This document shows positions 42,922-51,616 of a stretch of 64,000 bases of DNA, in pieces. Below the pieces are notes generated by a model that did no database searches, was not told the origin of the DNA, and was given only the letters and a program-made list of their open reading frames with translations. Every line of letters begins with the position of its first letter. Position 1 is the first letter of the stretch. Location of the stretch: contig NZ_SJPU01000003.1 in assembly GCF_007860105.1 (NCBI RefSeq), positions 905,904 through 969,903 on the forward strand, given 5' to 3'. The DNA comes from Allorhodopirellula heiligendammensis. Its GTDB lineage: Bacteria > Planctomycetota > Planctomycetia > Pirellulales > Pirellulaceae. The translations under genes were made by a program, and so were the position numbers.

Positions 42922-44097
42922 TCAGTCGACGGTTGCGGGTGATCCAGCTCCGATACCCACGTACAGCTTGACGAACGTGGTCATGAATAAACAGAGTAAT
43001 GGGATCGTCCAAGAACCGGTGAAATCAAAGAGGCTGCCAAACAGAGTGGGGCCCGTCGCCGCAACCAGATAACCAATGGACTGGGCCATCCCCGAGAGCT
43101 CCGCAGCGGTCTCGGCGTCTTTGGAACGAACGACCAGAAACAATAACGCCAGTCCGAACGAGCCACCCAACACGAATCCGATGATCGATACCCACAGAAT
43201 GATCGAGGTGCCCGGGGCGACGAGAAGTCCGCCGAGTCCTGTGAGCTCAAGGACCGCCAAGGCCACGACGATGCCGCGTTGATCCGTGGCTCGCCCAGCG
43301 AGGATCGGGATGGTCAGCGACCCGAGAACCCCGGTGGCTTGCGATAATGACAACATCCAGCCAGAAAATGTCGCGTCAAATCCACGATCCATGACAATGG
43401 CAGGCAACCAAGCCAGGACGATATAAAACGTGAGTGACTGCAATCCCATGAAAAGCGCGACCTTCCACGCCAGCGTGGAGGTTCCCAAGTCTCGTATGGC
43501 CTGTAGAAAGCTGCGTTTCGGTTCCGATCTTCGCAGTCTGCTGAGCTGGGGAAGCCACACCACAAACGCGATCAGCGCGGGAATTGCCCAAAACCCAAGT
43601 GCTCCCCGCCATCCCAGTTCGAGGTGAGTCGCCAGTGGCACGCTTAGGCCTGCTGCGAGTGACGCGCCGAGTCCCATCGCACTCGAATAAAGACTGGTGA
43701 TCAATCCGGAATGAGCTGCAAAGTTGCGTTTGGCGAGACTGGGCAGCAGTACATTGCCAAACGCGATTGCGATGCCCGCTAAGATCGTCCCTAAATACAA
43801 CGCGGGTACTGAAGCAATCGCACGCAAGGCCGTGCCGAGGGCTAGCAAGCCCATCGCGCCAAGTAACGTGCCGCCCATGCCGAACCGACGTGTGAACAGT
43901 GGCGTCACCGGTGAGATCACCCCGAAGGCAATCAGCGGCAGCGTTGTCAGCAGCCCGACCATCGAATTGGTCAGACCGGTCGCCAGGCGGATATCATCAA
44001 CAAGCGGCCCCACGCTGGCGAGGGCCGGTCGAAGATTGACGCCGATGAGCAGAATGCCTGCGAGCAACAAAAATTTTTCGAGTCGCGTGGAGGTCAT
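42922..44097 (-). CDS. MFS transporter, CynX/NimT type
   Basis: A 391-residue major facilitator protein with 12 hydrophobic helices, resembling the CynX/NimT (cyanate/nitroimidazole) group: LLAGILLIGVNLRPALASVG, GLLTTLPLIAFGVISPVTPL, RRFGMGGTLLGAMGLLALGT and GLGASLAAGLSVPLATHL. Substrate specificity in this group is diverse. Its start overlaps the stop of the metal ATPase gene by 4 nt, so the two are probably cotranscribed. Confidence 0.85.
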   Translation of the reverse strand: MTSTRLEKFLLLAGILLIGVNLRPALASVGPLVDDIRLATGLTNSMVGLLTTLPLIAFGVISPVTPLFTRRFGMGGTLLGAMGLLALGTALRAIASVPALYLGTILAGIAIAFGNVLLPSLAKRNFAAHSGLITSLYSSAMGLGASLAAGLSVPLATHLELGWRGALGFWAIPALIAFVVWLPQLSRLRRSEPKRSFLQAIRDLGTSTLAWKVALFMGLQSLTFYIVLAWLPAIVMDRGFDATFSGWMLSLSQATGVLGSLTIPILAGRATDQRGIVVALAVLELTGLGGLLVAPGTSIILWVSIIGFVLGGSFGLALLFLVVRSKDAETAAELSGMAQSIGYLVAATGPTLFGSLFDFTGSWTIPLLCLFMTTFVKLYVGIGAGSPATVD

Positions 44098-46541
44098 TCG
44101 CGATAGGCCAGTAGTCGTAATGCATTGAGAACGACTACCAAGGTGCTGCCTTCATGAAGTATTACGGCAGGCCCGATGTCGAGACCAAGAATGGTTGCGG
44201 GAACGAGGAAGACGACCATGCCGAGGCTCATCCAAAGGTTTTGCCGGATAATGCGGCGGGTCGCCCGGCTGAGGCCGATGGCCAGTGGCAGGTGCGCGAG
44301 GTTGTCTGCCATCAAAGCTACATCTGCGGTTTCCAAGGCGACGTCGCTGCCTGCCGCACCCATGGCGATCCCGACCGCTGCGGCAGCCATCGCGGGCGCG
44401 TCGTTCACGCCGTCACCCACCATGGCTACGCCGCCAGCGCTCTGTAGCTTCAGGATTTCACTGACCTTGTCCCCAGGCATTAGGTCGCCGCGGGCCTCGT
44501 CGAGTCCCACCTGACCGGCGATCGCATCGGCAACGCGTTGGTTGTCACCTGAGATCATGATCATGTGCTTGATGCCGAGATCTCTTAGCTTGGATATCGT
44601 TTTCGCAGCGACATCGCGAGGCGTATCCATCAGTCCAATCACGCCGAGATATCGCTCACCGGCGCGAATGATCATGGTGGTGCGGCCGTCGCGTTGCAAC
44701 GACTCGTCAAGTGCGCGGACCGACTCGGGCAATGCCGCTCCCTCGACTTCCGCGAATAGTTTCGCGTTGCCGATATGGATGAGTTCGCCCCGGACGACCG
44801 CTCGCAGACCACGGCCGGTGAGACTGGTCAGATCGGTCGCTGGCAAATGCTCCCGTTCGGTCCCGTTTGAGATCGACGCCAGTCGCTCCGTCGCACCCCG
44901 CACGACGGCTTTGGCGAGTGGATGTTTACTCAAACTCTCGACGGCGACAGCGATTTGCAGGAGCTCGGATTCGTCGACGCCTGGGGCGACTCGAACGTCT
45001 GTGACCTTCGGCTTGCCTGTGGTCAAGGTTCCTGTTTTATCAAAGGCGATCGAGTCCAGGCCGCCGAGACTCTCCAACGGCCCACCGCCCTTGATGAGGA
45101 TACCGCCTCGAGCCGCCCTGCCGATCCCGCTCAGGACGGCGCTCGGAGTCGAGATTGCCAGTGCACACGGACTCGCCGCTACTAACACTGCCATGGCTCG
45201 GTAAAACGAATCGTGGAACGGTTCCTCGATCACCAGCGGGGCGAACAGCAGCAGGATCACAACCGTGATCACCGTCGGGACGAAGTAGAGTTCAAACTTT
45301 TTAGTGAACTTCTGCGTTGGCGAAACCCGCGTTTCCGCTTCACGGACCATCGTAACGACACGCGCCAACGCGTTGTCGGCGGCGAGCTTGGTGACTTCGA
45401 TCTCGATCGCACCGGCTTGGTTGATCGTGCCCGCGAACACGCGATGTTCCGCAGCGAGCGATTCCGGATCAGCCGCCGCCGCAACGGTGTCGCCGACAGG
45501 ATATTTGTCCACCGGCACACTCTCGCCGGTAATCGGTGCCTGATCAATGCTGGTTTCACCCCCAATGACGAAGCCGTCGGCGGCAACTCGCTCATCCGGC
45601 TGGACGACGACGATGTCGCCAACGACCAAATCATCCACGCTGATCTCGATGTCAGAGCCATTGCGCCGCACCCGCGCAGTCGAGGGGGCAATCTCTGAGA
45701 GCGCCTCAATCGCCCGCTTGGCTCGGCCCATCGCGTAGCCCTCGAGTGAATGACCAATGCTGAATAGAAACAGGAGCAACGATCCCTCCGCCCACGCGCC
45801 CAATGACGCCGCCCCCGCTGCGGCCACAATCATTAAGAAATCAATCTCAAACTTGCCCGATCGAATCTTCTCAATCGCTTCGCGTGTCGTGTAGTAACCG
45901 CCGCAAAAGTACGCCGCGACGTAACACGCAATCGCAATCCGGTGGTCGGCCGATGCGAATGTAGCCAACAGCCAGCCCACCAGTAAAAACACTCCGCAGA
46001 GAATCGCGAAGATCAATTCGCTGCGCGGGCCGAAGATGCCACCGTGATGGCCATGACAGTGAGCATGGTCATGTCCGCCACCATGTTGACCAGGCGCGGC
46101 GGTTGCCACATGAGACGTCCAGTCATTCAACGCCTCAGCAATTTTCGCTTCATCAGCCCGTTGCCGATCATACTCCACCCGGACCGCTCCGTCAGGCGAA
46201 ACCACTGCCTCGAGGACCCCCTCAATACGTGATAAACGCGACGTAATCGCGGACGCGCGACTGGCGGCCATGGACTCTATGCGAGTGTTGAAGTGACCAT
46301 ACCTCAGGTCGAGTTGAGCACCTGTCCGCCGGGCCAACTCGCGCACCTCTGACAGAGATATCTGTGACGGGTCGTAGTGAATGCAGAACTGACCTGCCGA
46401 CCCATCCTCACTGGCGGTGACGTGGACCCTGTCGATCCCGTCGCGTGTATGAACCAGACGCTCAAAGCGGGCGCAGCACGCATCGGTGGGATCGTCGATG
46501 CCGGGCACTACCGAGCTGACCGTGATCTGTATTTTTTCCAT
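44094..46541 (-). CDS. P1B-type metal-transporting ATPase (P1B-4-like)
   Basis: An 815-residue heavy-metal pump. It has two N-terminal HMA-like modules without CxxC (about 1-145), a His-rich stretch (PGQHGGGHDHAHCHGHHGG, about 148-167) and eight predicted helices. The catalytic motifs are all present: TGES, DKTGTLTTGKP, HPLAKAVV and MVGDGVNDAPAMAAA. The membrane metal site reads SPC (VAASPCALAISTPSAV) with HEGST in the last helix (VILHEGSTLVVVLNAL). That pairing defines group P1B-4, which exports Co, Zn, Fe or related divalent ions. The N-terminal modules and His-rich linker are unusual for that group, which typically lacks them. Confidence 0.93.
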   Translation of the reverse strand: MEKIQITVSSVVPGIDDPTDACCARFERLVHTRDGIDRVHVTASEDGSAGQFCIHYDPSQISLSEVRELARRTGAQLDLRYGHFNTRIESMAASRASAITSRLSRIEGVLEAVVSPDGAVRVEYDRQRADEAKIAEALNDWTSHVATAAPGQHGGGHDHAHCHGHHGGIFGPRSELIFAILCGVFLLVGWLLATFASADHRIAIACYVAAYFCGGYYTTREAIEKIRSGKFEIDFLMIVAAAGAASLGAWAEGSLLLFLFSIGHSLEGYAMGRAKRAIEALSEIAPSTARVRRNGSDIEISVDDLVVGDIVVVQPDERVAADGFVIGGETSIDQAPITGESVPVDKYPVGDTVAAAADPESLAAEHRVFAGTINQAGAIEIEVTKLAADNALARVVTMVREAETRVSPTQKFTKKFELYFVPTVITVVILLLFAPLVIEEPFHDSFYRAMAVLVAASPCALAISTPSAVLSGIGRAARGGILIKGGGPLESLGGLDSIAFDKTGTLTTGKPKVTDVRVAPGVDESELLQIAVAVESLSKHPLAKAVVRGATERLASISNGTEREHLPATDLTSLTGRGLRAVVRGELIHIGNAKLFAEVEGAALPESVRALDESLQRDGRTTMIIRAGERYLGVIGLMDTPRDVAAKTISKLRDLGIKHMIMISGDNQRVADAIAGQVGLDEARGDLMPGDKVSEILKLQSAGGVAMVGDGVNDAPAMAAAAVGIAMGAAGSDVALETADVALMADNLAHLPLAIGLSRATRRIIRQNLWMSLGMVVFLVPATILGLDIGPAVILHEGSTLVVVLNALRLLAYRE

Positions 46542-46734
46542 GCGATTGAAGCCGTTTGTGCTGACGTCGGTTCGAAAAGGCCTGCCGATGGTCGCCAGTT
46601 ATAGCCTGCGATTCCACTCCCAGCTGCGACGAGCACCTCAGAAAAAGGCAAGTGTTGTCCAAGTGACTGCGCTGGTGTAGTCGATTTGACTTCGCAGTAC
46701 ATCGTTTTCGGCTGGGAATACCAAGGTTTAACGA

Positions 46735-46763
46735 TTGGCACGACGTGTGCTTAACTATTTATT
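46735..46763 (+). promoter_or_regulatory. Possible promoter of the His/Gly/Tyr-rich protein
   Basis: TTGGCA (46735-46740) and TTTATT (46758-46763) with a 17-bp spacer, 52 nt upstream of the ATG at 46815. Confidence 0.35.
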
Positions 46764-46814
46764 TCGGTGGCGGAATACTTTCGCCAATCGTTTTACCCCC
46801 CGCAGGACAATCCG

Positions 46815-47165
46815 ATGAAACGCATGCTCGCAGTCGCCGCCTTGGCGGTATCCTTCAGTTTTCTTGCCCCCGCTTCCAGTGTGTCGGCCGCCGACCGCCA
46901 TCACGGCGGACACGGCCACCCGAGTAGCCACGGGCACCATGGTAACCACAGCAGTCATTACCGTGGCGGCTATGGGCACGGCAGCGGTTATCGGTACGGC
47001 TTCCCATCCTACGCGCCGAGTTACCGATATCGCTCAGGCTATGGGGCCCGACCGTACGGCTACGGTTCGGGGTATCGTTCCGGATACTATCCCGGCTACC
47101 GCTCGGGTAGTGGTATCCACTTGGATATCAACGGCGTCCACATCCTCGGTCGGCACCATTTCTAA
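46815..47165 (+). CDS. Secreted His/Gly/Tyr-rich small protein
   Basis: A 116-residue product with a clear signal peptide (LAVAALAVSFSFLAPASSVS, cleavage near SAADR). A low-complexity mature region follows: first His-rich (RHHGGHGHPSSHGHHGNHSS), then Tyr/Gly/Arg/Ser repeats (YGYGSGYRSGYYPGYRSG). A short ordered end (IHLDINGVHILGRHHF) closes it. The His clusters could bind divalent metal, and the gene is divergent from a P1B metal ATPase 273 bp away that itself has a His-rich linker. No family recognised. AGGA upstream supports the ATG at 46815. Confidence 0.75.
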   Translation: MKRMLAVAALAVSFSFLAPASSVSAADRHHGGHGHPSSHGHHGNHSSHYRGGYGHGSGYRYGFPSYAPSYRYRSGYGARPYGYGSGYRSGYYPGYRSGSGIHLDINGVHILGRHHF

Positions 47166-47228
47166 TGGGGCAGCTCGCCGTCCACGAGAACGCTGTCAGG
47201 CTAAATCCCTGGCTGTACGAGGCTATAC

Positions 47229-47245
47229 GAGGGCATCGTGCCCTC
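47229..47245. terminator. Hairpin GAGGGCA-TCG-TGCCCTC
   Basis: A 7-bp perfect stem with a 3-nt loop, 64 nt after the His/Gly/Tyr-rich gene. No T-tract; possible transcript end. The remainder of 47166-47433 shows no gene. Confidence 0.4.
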
Positions 47246-47433
47246 CGAGGCTGATGGTGGGCGCAACGGTGTAGACAGGTGGGGCGCAGGCTTGGCGGAC
47301 GCAATCGGAATGGATCGGGAAACAGATGTCACGTTTCCAGGCAATCTGAGTCGCGATTTCTCCGCGTCGGTTCTAAATCCAGCACCGGTGCGGTATAACC
47401 AGCGGCGCCTTTTAGAACCCCGCACGCACCATC

Positions 47434-48246
47434 ATGAACGACGTCATGGCCTCCGATTTTACTGCCGCTGACTTGCCTACGCTCGATCCGCCGGGCACGA
47501 TCGTTGTGATCGGGACGACGCCTGTCGGGATTGAAGCTGCGTTGTATGGTCGATACCTCGGCTACAACGTCACGTTGGTCGCCGGTGTAGATGCTTGGGC
47601 CTTTACGGCTGACATCAAGCACCCTCGCATCGGTCCGACATTCGACCGCGATTGGTTTGCGCGTCACTGGCTCGGCGATCAATCGATTGCCTCTCGCTGG
47701 GACGACGCGATGCCGATGCTGCCCGACCAAAGTCTTTCACCGCTGGCCATCGAAGCGATCATGGCGCAGCGGGAGGATGCCGCATTGGTTTTGCCCATCA
47801 CGATGCGGCAGTGGATCGAAGACGGTTTGCAATCGGTGCTGGAGACCGATCTGTTACGCGGCCGATGCTTCGCCAACACCTTCGTGGATTCAATCGAACT
47901 GGTCGGCGTGACTGACGAGGATGACGACGAAATTGGCGATGCGCCTCAGGCGGAGGAAGACGATAGCGACATCCCACCGGATTTCTTGCTGACCCTGAGT
48001 GGTGAAGCCATTGGCGAGAATACCTCTCGTCAGCTTCAGTGCGAATGCGTTATCGTTGCCGATCTTCCTCTCGAGTCCCTGCGGCTCGATTTTGAATTGC
48101 CAGCCGACTACTTTTATCGCATTGAATCCACCGGCCAGACAGAAGCGGCTGACGAGCTGCGGGCCGGTTGGCGAAAGATCGCTGAGATCTACTCGCAACT
48201 AGCCGGACGGGCTGAGTTAGACCTCTATCGACCACGCAGGCTGTAG
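47434..48246 (+). CDS. Rossmann-like protein, possible truncated flavoprotein
   Basis: A 270-residue product with an N-terminal nucleotide-binding pattern (TIVVIGTTPVGIEAALYGRY, LGYNVTLV, about 22-49). The usual GxGxxG is replaced by GTTPVG, and the dinucleotide acid that ends the second strand is not evident. The middle (HPRIGPTFDRDWFARHWLGD, LPITMRQWIEDGLQSVLETD) and an acidic insert (DEDDDEIGDAPQAEEDDSD) match nothing I know. FAD-dependent oxidoreductases with a GxGPxG start are about twice as long. It may be a shortened, non-catalytic relative. An ATG at 47446 is an alternative start. Confidence 0.7.
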   Translation: MNDVMASDFTAADLPTLDPPGTIVVIGTTPVGIEAALYGRYLGYNVTLVAGVDAWAFTADIKHPRIGPTFDRDWFARHWLGDQSIASRWDDAMPMLPDQSLSPLAIEAIMAQREDAALVLPITMRQWIEDGLQSVLETDLLRGRCFANTFVDSIELVGVTDEDDDEIGDAPQAEEDDSDIPPDFLLTLSGEAIGENTSRQLQCECVIVADLPLESLRLDFELPADYFYRIESTGQTEAADELRAGWRKIAEIYSQLAGRAELDLYRPRRL

Positions 48247-48408
48247 GGATTTCCTAGCATTGAAAACGCATGCGGGTAACCATCTTCTGATCATGGTCCG
48301 ACCCTCCCGAAATTGCGTATGAGGAGAAGGAGGTGATTCTATCAATACGACGTGCAGAGGCATTCTGCAAACGGCGCTATCGCTGTCGTCAGTTGCTGGG
48401 AGGAGTCA

Positions 48409-49305
48409 TCAACCGATCGTCAATCGCTTGCGGCGTGACATCCGCGTGTGGGCCAACACCAGCACAGCAATCAGCGCCGCGCCGAGATAGAAACCAGCAC
48501 CGAGATGGTGATAGTCTCCGAGTATCAGTCCGCCTAGGATGATTCCATAAACGGGTTCCAAGTTATTGGCAAAGTTGGTTGTGAACACCGATAAACGCTT
48601 TAGCAACGACACGTATTCGCTGTAGGCGTAGACCGTGCATACTTCCGCTAGCACCACCAGCCAGACCCAATCCATGGGCCCCGGCACAAGGTCCAGCCCG
48701 CGTCCTTCACTCAGCCAACGTGCTGAAATCGGCAGGCAAAGTGCGCAGAATACACACGCGCCCGTCAACTCGTACCAAGCGATCACGCGGTGCGGTGTAT
48801 GTTTGGCGAATGCACCGTTGATGATCGAGAACACCGCCGCAGCGATAGCCGCCGCAATCGCCACGAGGAATCCCACGGCGTACTGCATTTCACTTTGAAA
48901 GATAATCGCGACTGCAGCGATGACGAGTGCCCCGAAGGCGAGGTCCATGCGTTTGAGCACCCGCCCCGGGACCATCACCGGTTCGAGCAGCGCCGTCCAC
49001 AACGAAATCGTTGCGGCACCCACCATGCACACCGAGACATTGGCGATCTTGACCGCTAAAAAGAACAGCACCCAGTGCAGCCCTATAATGCCGCCGGTGG
49101 CGAACATGGCGACGGCCCGGCCGATCGGCACACGAAGTTTGTGGCGGAGGATGACGCTAAGGGTGACCGATGCCAGGAGGCAGCGATAGAACACGAGTTC
49201 GACCGATGGTAGATCGATCAACTCGCCCAGCACCCCGGTAAAGCCCCACAGGAAGACCAGAAAGTGCAACTTCAGATAGTCGCGTGGTTCACCGTGGTCT
49301 TCCAA
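48409..49305 (-). CDS. EamA/DMT family transporter
   Basis: A 298-residue protein with ten hydrophobic helices forming two EamA repeats: FLWGFTGVLGELIDLPSVEL, MFATGGIIGLHWVLFFLAVK, then VIAWYELTGACVFCALCLPI and TTNFANNLEPVYGIILGGLI. The PEP/EPV segment at the end of each repeat (LLEPVMV and NNLEPVYG) is typical. Drug/metabolite transporter, substrate unknown. It stands between the Rossmann-like gene (convergent) and cysK. Confidence 0.88.
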   Translation of the reverse strand: MEDHGEPRDYLKLHFLVFLWGFTGVLGELIDLPSVELVFYRCLLASVTLSVILRHKLRVPIGRAVAMFATGGIIGLHWVLFFLAVKIANVSVCMVGAATISLWTALLEPVMVPGRVLKRMDLAFGALVIAAVAIIFQSEMQYAVGFLVAIAAAIAAAVFSIINGAFAKHTPHRVIAWYELTGACVFCALCLPISARWLSEGRGLDLVPGPMDWVWLVVLAEVCTVYAYSEYVSLLKRLSVFTTNFANNLEPVYGIILGGLILGDYHHLGAGFYLGAALIAVLVLAHTRMSRRKRLTIG

Positions 49306-49437
49306 GTAAGCACGCGCGCGTAAGTTGTTTTATGAAAATGCGTGGTCATCGCCCCGCGTGAGACAGCGAAACGCGGCACAATAGGCACGCGGTTCAACGA
49401 GGTTGCAATGGTGTTCTCGACGCGGTTGCTGATCCGC

Positions 49438-50379
49438 TTACAGTCCGAGATCGCCAAACAGAGGCGTGCTGAGGTAGCGTTCGCCCAGGCTGCACATGAC
49501 CGTGACGATCCGTTTGCCTTTCATCTCGGGACGTGCCGCCACTTGGGCCGCGGCGTACATATTAGCCCCGCTGCTGATCCCCGCAACGATGCCCTCTTCC
49601 TTTGCCAACCTTCTACCCCAGGCAAAGGCGTCTTCGTCATCGATCAAGACAACATCATCGATGAGCGACGTGTCCAAATTCTTGGGGATGAAGCCGGCAC
49701 CGAGACCTTGGATTCGATGCTTGCCAGGGGATCCGCCACTGATTACGGCCGAGTGGGTCGGTTCGACAGCGATCGCCTTGAAGTCCGGATTCATTTTTTT
49801 GAGGTAGCGAGCCACCCCGGTGATCGTGCCCCCGGTACCCACGCCCGCCACAATGGCATCGATTTGATGGCCGCTATCTTCCCAAATTTCTGGGCCCGTG
49901 GTGGCTTCGTGAATCGCTGGGTTGGCTGGGTTTTCAAACTGCTGAGGCATGAACGAATTGTCGGTCTTGTCGACGAGACTTTGCGCTGTCGCGATCGCTC
50001 CGTTCATGCCGTCGCCAGCAGGCGTGAGCACCAAATTGGCGCCCATCGCACGCAGTAGTGCCCGCCGTTCGACGGACATGGACTCGGGCATCGTCAGGGT
50101 GAGCTTGTAGCCCTTCGCTGCACACACGAAGGCCAACGCGATGCCGGTATTGCCGCTGGTCGCTTCAACAATGTGGGTTTCCGAATTGATCTTGCCGTCG
50201 CGCTCGCCCGCTTCAATCATCGAAACACCGATGCGGTCCTTGACGCTATTGAGCGGTTGAAAAAACTCACACTTCGCAAACACGGTCGCACCACCGTTGG
50301 GAACCAAACGATTGATTTGCACCATCGGGGTATCACCGATGCTACGGGCGATACTGTTATAAGATTTTCCACGAGCCAT
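49438..50379 (-). CDS. cysK: Cysteine synthase (O-acetylserine sulfhydrylase)
   Basis: CysK makes cysteine from O-acetylserine and sulfide. The 313-residue PLP enzyme has the PLP-lysine in EFFQPLNSVKDRIGVSMIE (about residue 45), the substrate loop EATSGNTGIALAFVCA, the phosphate loop GVGTGGTITGVARYLK, and SSGANMYAA. AAGGA lies 8 nt before the ATG. No serine acetyltransferase gene is adjacent. Confidence 0.94.
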   Translation of the reverse strand: MARGKSYNSIARSIGDTPMVQINRLVPNGGATVFAKCEFFQPLNSVKDRIGVSMIEAGERDGKINSETHIVEATSGNTGIALAFVCAAKGYKLTLTMPESMSVERRALLRAMGANLVLTPAGDGMNGAIATAQSLVDKTDNSFMPQQFENPANPAIHEATTGPEIWEDSGHQIDAIVAGVGTGGTITGVARYLKKMNPDFKAIAVEPTHSAVISGGSPGKHRIQGLGAGFIPKNLDTSLIDDVVLIDDEDAFAWGRRLAKEEGIVAGISSGANMYAAAQVAARPEMKGKRIVTVMCSLGERYLSTPLFGDLGL

Positions 50380-50462
50380 GATCTAATCCTTTAAGTCAAA
50401 TTTTCAGTCTGGAAACCCATCCCTCGCCGAACGGGCCGGGCTACTCGGTCAACAGCAAACCG

Positions 50463-51473
50463 CTAGGCGACTTGCCAGGTATCGCCCGAGTGGAACAGAT
50501 CGTTCAGGTCACCTTCACCCTTCTTGGCTTTTGCAGCGGTAACCTGTTCGTTGATTTGGTCATTGTAAGTCGCGATACCCTCAACGCAGCGCAGCACACC
50601 GATCGGTTCAGGCATTTCCGGATATCGCATTCGAGCGAGCATCATCTGGATAGCCGGATTGGGTTCGTGTGCGTCATGAATCAAAAGATCGTCGGTGGGC
50701 ACATCGGCGGTATCGACAACTTCCAAGCGGCTGCCCGTCATGCGGACGCCTTTCTCCCCGTTGGCACCAAAAATCAACGGCTTGCCGTGTTCGAGTTCGA
50801 CGACGTTCTCCACTCGCTGTTTCTTTTCCTGTGCATAAGCCATCGCACCATCGTTGAATACGTTGCAGTTCTGATAAACCTCAACGAGGGAGGTGCCCTT
50901 GTGAGCCGCGGCGGCCTTCAGCGTCTCACCGAGATGCTTGACGTGAGCATCGATACTGCGCGCTACGAACGTCGCTTCGGCGGCGAGGGCTACCGAGAGT
51001 GGGCTGAGCGGATGATCGATCGCGCCCATGGGTGTGCTCTTAGTAACCTGACCCTCGACACTCGTGGGGCTGTACTGCCCCTTGGTCAAGCCATAGATGC
51101 GGTTGTTAAACAGCACGATGTTGATGTCGAGGTTGCGACGCAAGCAGTGAATGAAGTGGTTACCGCCGATCGACAAAGCGTCGCCGTCGCCGGTAATGAC
51201 CCACACCATCAGCTCGGGGCGAGTCGATTTCAGGCCCGTGGCGAACGTCGGTGCGCGACCGTGAATGCTGTGCATCCCATAGGTGTTCATGTAGTACGGG
51301 AATCGGCTGCTGCAGCCGATCCCGCTGATGAAGACTGTCTTCTCGCGTGGATACCCAAGTTCCGGCAGGATTTTCTTCATCTGCGCGAGGATCGAGTAGT
51401 CGCCACACCCCGGGCACCAACGGACGTCTTGGTCGGAGGCGAAATCGGCAGCTTTGAGAACGGGTAGATTCAT
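50463..51473 (-). CDS. 2-oxoacid:ferredoxin oxidoreductase, beta subunit
   Basis: The 336-residue protein carries the thiamine pyrophosphate domain: RWCPGCGDYSILAQMKK with cluster-ligand cysteines, SGIGCSSRFPYYMNTYGMHS, HGRAPTFATG, and the TPP motif GDGDALSIGGNHFIHCLRRN ending in NNRIYGLTKGQ. It pairs with the fused gamma-alpha subunit upstream, as in the two-subunit 2-oxoglutarate (Kor/Oor) or pyruvate enzymes. Those oxidatively decarboxylate 2-oxoacids to acyl-CoA and reduce ferredoxin. 2-oxoglutarate is the likely substrate but unproven. The ATG at 51473 is chosen over an upstream in-frame extension. Confidence 0.92.
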   Translation of the reverse strand: MNLPVLKAADFASDQDVRWCPGCGDYSILAQMKKILPELGYPREKTVFISGIGCSSRFPYYMNTYGMHSIHGRAPTFATGLKSTRPELMVWVITGDGDALSIGGNHFIHCLRRNLDINIVLFNNRIYGLTKGQYSPTSVEGQVTKSTPMGAIDHPLSPLSVALAAEATFVARSIDAHVKHLGETLKAAAAHKGTSLVEVYQNCNVFNDGAMAYAQEKKQRVENVVELEHGKPLIFGANGEKGVRMTGSRLEVVDTADVPTDDLLIHDAHEPNPAIQMMLARMRYPEMPEPIGVLRCVEGIATYNDQINEQVTAAKAKKGEGDLNDLFHSGDTWQVA

Positions 51474-51616
51474 GGGGAAAGCCAGAGGGATATGGGCTTT
51501 GAAGTGAGTTGGGTGAGGGTGGGCTGCGAGTCGAGTGAAACCCGGCTCAAGAGGTATCCGATTGCGGACCACGACTCGGTGTCATGGACATCGGTGTCGC
51601 CGTTCGAATCGAATGG

